A stretch of DNA of 42,941 nucleotides from NCBI GenBank assembly GCA_025765615.1, contig JAIVFJ010000422.1, positions 1-42,941 of the forward strand, written 5' to 3'. The notes beneath the pieces were generated by a model. It did not search any database. It was not told the DNA's origin and worked only from the letters and a program-made list of their open reading frames with translations. Positions 37,791 through 42,941 of the stretch are shown one piece after another; the stretch's first letter is position 1; each line of letters begins with the position of its first letter. Origin of the DNA: Zopfochytrium polystomum. Lineage: Eukaryota; Chytridiomycota; Chytridiomycetes; Chytridiales; Chytridiaceae. Made by a program: the position numbers and the translations under genes.

Positions 37791-38925
37791 TCAATTCCTT
37801 CTCTGTGAGGACCCATTCCGCGAGAGAAACTCCAACACAGCGCTGCGACCGTCGTAGAGCAGAATCTCCTTTGGCGTCAGGTTCCCACGCTTCATCGAGG
37901 AAAAGGCCGCGCTCCACCTTAGCGCAAAGTCGCCCACCTTGACCTCCATCTGCGTCGCGCCGGACATCTTCCTCGTCTCCTCCCTCACGATGTCCCAGAT
38001 CATTTTGACCCGCGGGTACCGAAGGTCCTGGTACATTTGGAACGCGCGGCGCGGATCGTTGGGAAGTCGTGCGAGCAGCTCGGCGAGGACGTCCACGTCC
38101 TCGAGCGCGAGGGCGCACGCATGCCCGAGGAACGACGGCATCGCATGCTTTGCGGCGCCGACGAGGACGCAGTTGTGCTTGGACCACTGCGGCAAGGGTT
38201 CGATGAAGTGCGGAGTGAATGTTGCGATCTCCTTTGCGTATCGGATCATCCACGGCACGACTGACTGCAGCTCCCACCGTTTCGCGAGTTCCATAAGCCG
38301 CTGCTTCTCCTGGCTCAGGTTTGCGTCGAACCGCGGTTTCCAGTTCCCCAAGTCGGTCTGGTGGTGCTTGGGCTCGTACATGACCCAGAACAGCTGGTCC
38401 TTGGACACGCGCAAGACCTGCAGGGACCGGCCGGTGGTGGTGTCGGCGCACGTTTGCAGCTCGCTCGGGGTCCAGTCGAAGAACAGGTTGTCGTCGACGA
38501 CGCCAGCGTAGCCGACAAACCCGGCTTCGTGCGGGACCCGGTCGGGGAAGAGGGCTGTGCGCACGGTGGAGTGGACGCCGTCGGCACCGACGACGATGTC
38601 GCCGTACGCAGAGGTGCCATCCATGAAGGTTGCCATGACGCCGAGGGAACCGTCGGACGGCTGCTCGATGGAGACGAGGTGCTTGTTTGTATGGACTGCG
38701 ACGCCCTCACGGGCCAATGCATCTGTCAGGACCCGGGACACGGTGGAGCGGAGGATAGTGACGGTGGTCAGGTCGCGATCAGGGCCGGCGGGGTAGTTTG
38801 GGACGTTTGAGATGAGGCTGCCGTGGATGTTTAGCATCAAGTGGCGGTCGGCACGGTTGCCGCGGCGGACGAGGTCGTCGAGGAGGCCCCAGCGCTTGAG
38901 GACGCGGAGGCCGCTTTCTGTGGGA
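37791..38925 (-). pseudogene. FAD-dependent monooxygenase 2, N-terminus lost
   Basis: Open from about 38920 to the stop at 37791. It aligns with monooxygenase 1 from ESGLRVLKRWGLL to NLTPKEILLYDGR, including IVVGADGVHS, QLFWVMYEPK and NCVLVGAAKHAMPSFLGH, with no internal frameshift. The first 45 or so residues, which hold the FAD-binding GxGxxG, are missing. At about 38920 similarity ends and unrelated sequence leading to the copia element begins. The longest ATG-initiated frame (from 38840) would give 349 residues but could not bind FAD normally. It is either a truncated pseudogene or a gene whose first exon was separated by the retroelement. The Ala in VGAAKH is shared with copy 1. Confidence 0.75.
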
Positions 38926-38944
38926 GTTCATGCTTGCACATCCG

Positions 38945-39245
38945 TGTTGTCGTTGTCGTTCTGAAAGGATGACTTGTCAGAAAGACATCAATAGAGAAAA
39001 AAAAGTAAAAACAACAAACCCACCGACGACGAGATCTCGACACGATCGCGTGAGCTCTCACAGAGTTAGCAGCAGCACTCACACGTTATCAGCACTACTC
39101 CCATTGGGAGAGCGAACGGCCGGCGCCAGGGCAGGATCTGGTGAAGTTGCAGACGACGAGATTGACTGCAGCGAAATTGGAGTGACGATCGCGACGATTG
39201 AATCACGATCACGACGTCGATCATGATCACAACGACATCGTCACA
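38945..39245 (+). repeat. Candidate 5' LTR of the copia element
   Basis: A 301-base stretch that starts TGTTGTCGTTGTCG and ends CGACATCGTCACA, near-inverted ends of the TG...CA type. A possible primer-binding site, TGGTACGATC, follows 12 bases later. The 3' LTR is outside the window, so the two ends cannot be compared and the call is tentative. Confidence 0.3.
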
Positions 39246-42125
39246 AGAAAAATCTACTGGTACGATCCCTCCCCGGTGAGGACAGCAAGGTTGCTGAGCG
39301 GTCGGCTACTAGATCACAATGACGGACAAGGAGTACGAAAATATTCCGGAATTTGAGGCATCGACAGACGACTGGCCTGACTTCAAACCGTCTATTCACG
39401 ACTTTTTTGGAAGTCAAGGAAATGCTCTACGTTGTCGAGCGTGAAAACGACACATACACAGGTTCCGACGATACCATTAAGGCGGCATATGCGGCAAACG
39501 CGCTGACGAGAAAAAAGCACGACGCTCAAGCTCGAAGCTGGCTACTTGGAAAGCTACCAAGGGCATCTAGAGACCTATTGAGCGGTTGCACAACTGCACA
39601 CGCGATGTATGAGCACCTGAAGGAGGTCTATGCAACAGTTACTGCGTCAACGACTATGAACACATTGGAACGACTGTTGTCGACAAAGTACGACGACAGT
39701 GGCAACATTGAAGATTTCATTGGTTCAGTCTCAGCACTCATTCAGCGCCTCAAGGATGCTGGGACACTTGACTGGGACAAAATCTATGTCTGTATTCTGC
39801 TGATGGCGATGCCGAATACGCCTGGATGGCAGAATGTAGTAGGGACGCTACGTGCACTTGATGCAACAAAGTTGACACGCCGAAAGGTTGAGAGCGAGCT
39901 CTATGACCATGCTCGGCGGATCAAGGCAGAAAGTCCTGGAGGTGCGTTAAAGAAGGAATTGACAAAATCTGCCGCTTTCACCGCATCCAAAGCAGACAAG
40001 AAGAAGCAGACTTGCTTAAATTGCAGCAAGCCTGGACACCTGCGCAAGGACTGCTGGGCGAAAGGCGGTGGTGCAGCAGGAAAAGGACCAAAGCAAGGTG
40101 ATGAACTCACCAAAGCTAAGAGCAAAGCGAACGCATCAGACGCACGCTATGCTTTCACAGTGAAGTCGAGAGGACCAAGCGAGGACGTTTGGTACCATGA
40201 CAGTGGTGCGTCATACCACCTCACAAACGACCCCCGTTTCTTCGTTCCAGGCACCTACAGGGAAATGTCGGACGAGGTTACTATTGGAGATGGAAAACCA
40301 CTCAAGATTGTTGCTGAGGGGAATGTTGTGTTTGACTCAACAGTTTCATCTGGAAAAACAGTGGAAGTCACACTGCGGGGAGTACGATACTGTCCCAACA
40401 TCACAGCCAACCTAGTTTCCCACACACCTCTCACCCTTGCTGGCCTAGAGTTGCATGGGAAGGGGGAGCGCATTGCCTATCGGACGAAGAATGCTGAAGT
40501 ACTTGTTGGGAAGCTCGTTGGACGAAATCTGGAGATGCAGATAACTGCTAGGAGGCATGCTACACCTCCAAAGTCAACGAGCAAGGTTCTGTTGACAGCA
40601 GACATCCAACATCGCCGGCTGTGCCACACATCGCACGATGCAGCAAAGCGGCTTGCTGGAATGGTGGATGGATTGAGCCCATTACACCAGAGTCGGACTC
40701 GCTATGCGATGTGTGTCAGCGTGCAAAGCTTACACGCCTTCCATTTCGACGATCCAAGAACCCCAGAGCACGGCACCCACTTGACCTGGTCCACATGGAT
40801 TTCACACCAATTAAGGCAAAAGGTGTTGAAGGCGAGGAGATGGCTCTAGTCCTAACAGACGACTTCTCTGATCTGAAGGTCGCCTTTCCCATGAAGGGCC
40901 GGTCGGGGGAGGAGATACTGTCCAATTTTATGCCGTGGCTCCGATGGGCAGAGAGAGCATGCGACTGGACACTGAAAGCTATTCGGTGCAACAATGCAAA
41001 AGAATTCTACCTGGGGCGGTTTGCAGACAAGATGAAAGAAATTGGAGTTGAACTGCAAGCTCCTATCGCTTATGAGCATGAGCAGAGTGGAAAAGCGGAA
41101 ATTGCAAACAGGAATTTGTTGGACCGAGCACGCTCGGCCCTGCTTGATGCTCAGATGGATAAGAAGTGGTGGCCTCATGCACTAGCCACTGCTGTTTACG
41201 TGAGTAATCGATTGCCTGTAAAGGGACTTTCTCTCACACCTATTGAGCTATTCACTCAAATCAAACCTGACTTGGCAAGCCTCCGAGTATTTGGAGCCTG
41301 GGGATGGGCTCGCTATCCTGCTGAGCATTTGACTGGCAAGAACAAGTTGAATGAGCGGAGTCGGGTTGTGCGAATGCTATCATATGCACAAGGTGGAAAG
41401 GCGTACAATGTTCTGGACCCTTCCACAAACGAAATATTTGTCGCTCGGAATGTGCGGTTTGACGAGACTATCACTGGTCACCCAAGCGATTCTACCTCGA
41501 AAACTACTGTTTCCTCACATTCAAGCCAAAGGCGTCATCGCTCCAATACAGGATCTGATTTGGATGATGATGACGTCCCCCTCACTGGCGAGGGGGGGAG
41601 CACCAGCTGCAGACACAAACAGCAAGAGTACGAGGTGAAAGTGATACAGACTCAGAAGCATGGGAAAATGCAGCAACAAGTCCACAGCCAGGCTCGCCAG
41701 TGCGTGTGCCGTCAACGGAACAGCCAAGCACCCCTGTGAGTCAGCCACCACCACCTCGCTCACCACCCCGCTCACCACAGGAGCGCCGTAGTGAGCGCAT
41801 ACGGATGCAACAAGATCGAGAGCGTACTCAGCGAGAACAAGCAGTACGTGATTTCCTAGAACGCAAGAAGAAGGGAAAGAAAGCAACTGGGGGGCGAGCA
41901 AACTTTGCTTTCATTTCCGTTGCAGAGGTCAAACGTGACCCCGAATGGAAGAGTTGGAAAGCTGCTATGGATAAGCAGATGAAAACACTTGATGAATATG
42001 GGACGTGGACATTGAAACCACTCCCACCAGGTCGCAAACCTATTGGATCGAAGTGGCACCTGGAAAGGCGGAAAGACGCAGATGGAAACTTGTTGGAGAG
42101 GAAGGCTGTTATGAATCACCCTCTG

Positions 42126-42235
42126 GAAACCTCTGGAACCTTCTAGAACATTCCTTCATGGAACCTTCTGGAACCTTCTGGAACCTTCTAGAACATTCCT
42201 TCATGGAACCTTGTGGAACCTTCTGGAACCTTCTT
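42126..42235. promoter_or_regulatory. Heat-shock element array in the solo LTR
   Basis: At a strict 5-base step from 42126 to 42231, 18 of 22 slots read GAA or TTC. The longest unbroken alternation is eight units (42161-42198: GAA, TTC, GAA, TTC ...), and a four-unit block lies at 42136-42153. This is the nGAAnnTTCn binding pattern of heat shock factor, which needs only three units. Most of it is built from a 45-bp tandem duplication (42131-42175 and 42176-42220). A TATA box follows about 110 bases downstream, a normal promoter distance. Confidence 0.85.
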
Positions 42236-42343
42236 TGCTTTCCTGACTTGTCTTGTTGTCATTGGTATCATTGGTATCATTGTATTACTAATTGCTCTTT
42301 CTGGAACTTTCTTTGAGTCTTGACAAGGAACACTCTCAAAAGG

Positions 42344-42350
42344 TATAAAA
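42344..42350 (+). promoter_or_regulatory. TATA box of the solo LTR
   Basis: TATAAAA followed by a G run, downstream of the heat-shock-element array and about 110 bases before the LTR end. This is the usual U3 promoter layout. Confidence 0.6.
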
Positions 42351-42941
42351 GGGGGATGGGGGACCTGTCCCATCCCTCAAGTGAATTATTGTTTCCAATA
42401 CAATCATCACTCCTCTCAGTTCCTTGTCTGCCTTGTCCTGTCCTGCCCTGTTCCTGACAAAGGCGAGGCTGGTTGGGCGAGGATTCAGCCAGATTTATGG
42501 ACTTGATTACACTGAGACATACTCGCCGACAGCACGAGCACAGACTTTTCGGCTGATGCTTGTACTGGCTCTGGAGTTTGATATGGAAATCCACCAAAGC
42601 GATATTCGTGCGGGCTTACTTGAACGGACTCATGGATGAGGAAGTCTATATGGAACAGCCGGATGGATACGAGGTATTTGGGCCAAATGGGGAGAAGCTC
42701 TATTGCCTATTACAGAAGGCCCTGTATGGGACAAAACAGGCCGGGCGGATTTGGTACAAGACCGCTTGCAAGTGGTTGGAGGAGAATCGATTCCGACCAT
42801 CGAAGCACGACCCTTGCCTCTTCCTAAAGGGGGAGCTAGGGAATCCAGACTTTATGGCGGTCCTATTGTTTGTAGATGATATGCTGACATTCTATTATGC
42901 CTCCGCAAAGGCGAACTTTGAGAAGTTCTGGACTCACCTGA

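Larger units (their letters stand above)
42107..42459 (+). mobile_element. Nested solo LTR (353 bp) inside copia pol
   Basis: Interrupts the RT reading frame between LLERKA and ARLVGRGF. It begins TGTTA, ends TGACA, and is flanked by the same 5 bases, AAGGC, at 42102-42106 and 42460-42464. Removing it together with one AAGGC restores the RT frame. TG...CA ends plus a 5-bp duplication are the mark of LTR-retrotransposon integration. It holds a heat-shock-element array at its left, a TATAAAA box at 42344-42350 and a pyrimidine-rich right end. No internal coding region is present, so it is a solo LTR, or a very short non-coding element. Confidence 0.9.
39319..42941 (+). mobile_element. Ty1/copia retrotransposon gag-pol, degraded, cut by window end
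   Basis: Gag starts at the ATG at 39319 (MTDKEYENIPEFEAST) and shifts frame in a T run near 39400. A zinc knuckle CLNCSKPGHLRKDC follows near 40012, then protease DSGAS (40200), the HHCC finger (HRRLCH...CDVC), and the integrase core (LVHMD, IRCNNAKEF, KAEIANRNLL). Reverse transcriptase begins GSKWHLERRKDADG, resumes after a nested LTR with ARLVGRGFSQIYGLDYTETY, and contains LLFVDDM. The order protease-integrase-RT defines copia. Further one-base frame breaks lie near 40670, 41635 and 42615. The integrase has Asn where the second catalytic Asp is expected. The copy is inactive; RNase H and the 3' LTR lie beyond the window. Confidence 0.9.

Noticed and set aside
42107..42459. A second, small coding gene inside the nested insert
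   Set aside because: Frames in the insert are short and repeat-derived; the TG...CA ends and target duplication explain it as an LTR.

Overview
The window looks like nuclear DNA of a fungus, most likely a GC-rich zoosporic (chytrid-type) lineage. Genes carry short GT-AG introns, several with CTAAC or TACTAAC branch sites. The recognisable families are Pho85-type (Pcl/Pas1-like) cyclins, a PH-CRIB-kinase PAK of the Cla4 type, the splicing factor CWC25, a GDS-motif acyl-esterase-like membrane protein, a LysM gene, an ABCC transporter, FAD monooxygenases and a Ty1/copia retrotransposon. The fungal assignment is firm; the chytrid assignment is an inference.

Layout. (1) 0-12.3 kb: a dense array of paralogous cyclin genes. 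Three lie on the minus strand (the outer two damaged or doubtful, the third intact) and five intact ones on the plus strand, with the orientation switch at about 3.6-4.4 kb. A ninth member lies at 22.1-23.2 kb. All members I could read through share one architecture: exon 1 ends in a motif like IRRDFRxALI, a phase-1 intron splits the next codon (Tyr or Phe), then xAAATVxx, the first cyclin helices, a low-complexity spacer, and the second half of the cyclin box. (2) 12.6-21.5 kb: a pair of paralogous small secreted proteins in opposite orientation brackets a LysM gene with a truncated domain, a gene-poor island, CWC25, and a divergent GDS-esterase-like gene. (3) 23.6-26.6 kb: a nine-exon Cla4-like PAK with an unusual charged repeat and helix insert. 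(4) 27.2-38.9 kb: an FAD monooxygenase and an ABCC transporter, plus a second truncated monooxygenase and an intron-containing fragment of the transporter. Several of these copies have frameshifts. (5) 39.3 kb to the end: a degraded copia gag-pol, interrupted by a 353-bp solo LTR with a perfect 5-bp target duplication. That LTR carries a long, almost unbroken array of heat-shock elements.

How the parts may work together. Pcl-type cyclins activate a Pho85/CDK5-like kinase, and PAKs act in polarity and the cell cycle, so the left half is a possible cell-cycle or morphogenesis neighbourhood; that link is inference only. The right half is an accessory, rearranging region: a duplicated oxidation/export pair and nested retroelements. 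Its frameshifts could be real decay or assembly error; the sequence alone does not decide this. No rRNA, tRNA or CRISPR array was seen.
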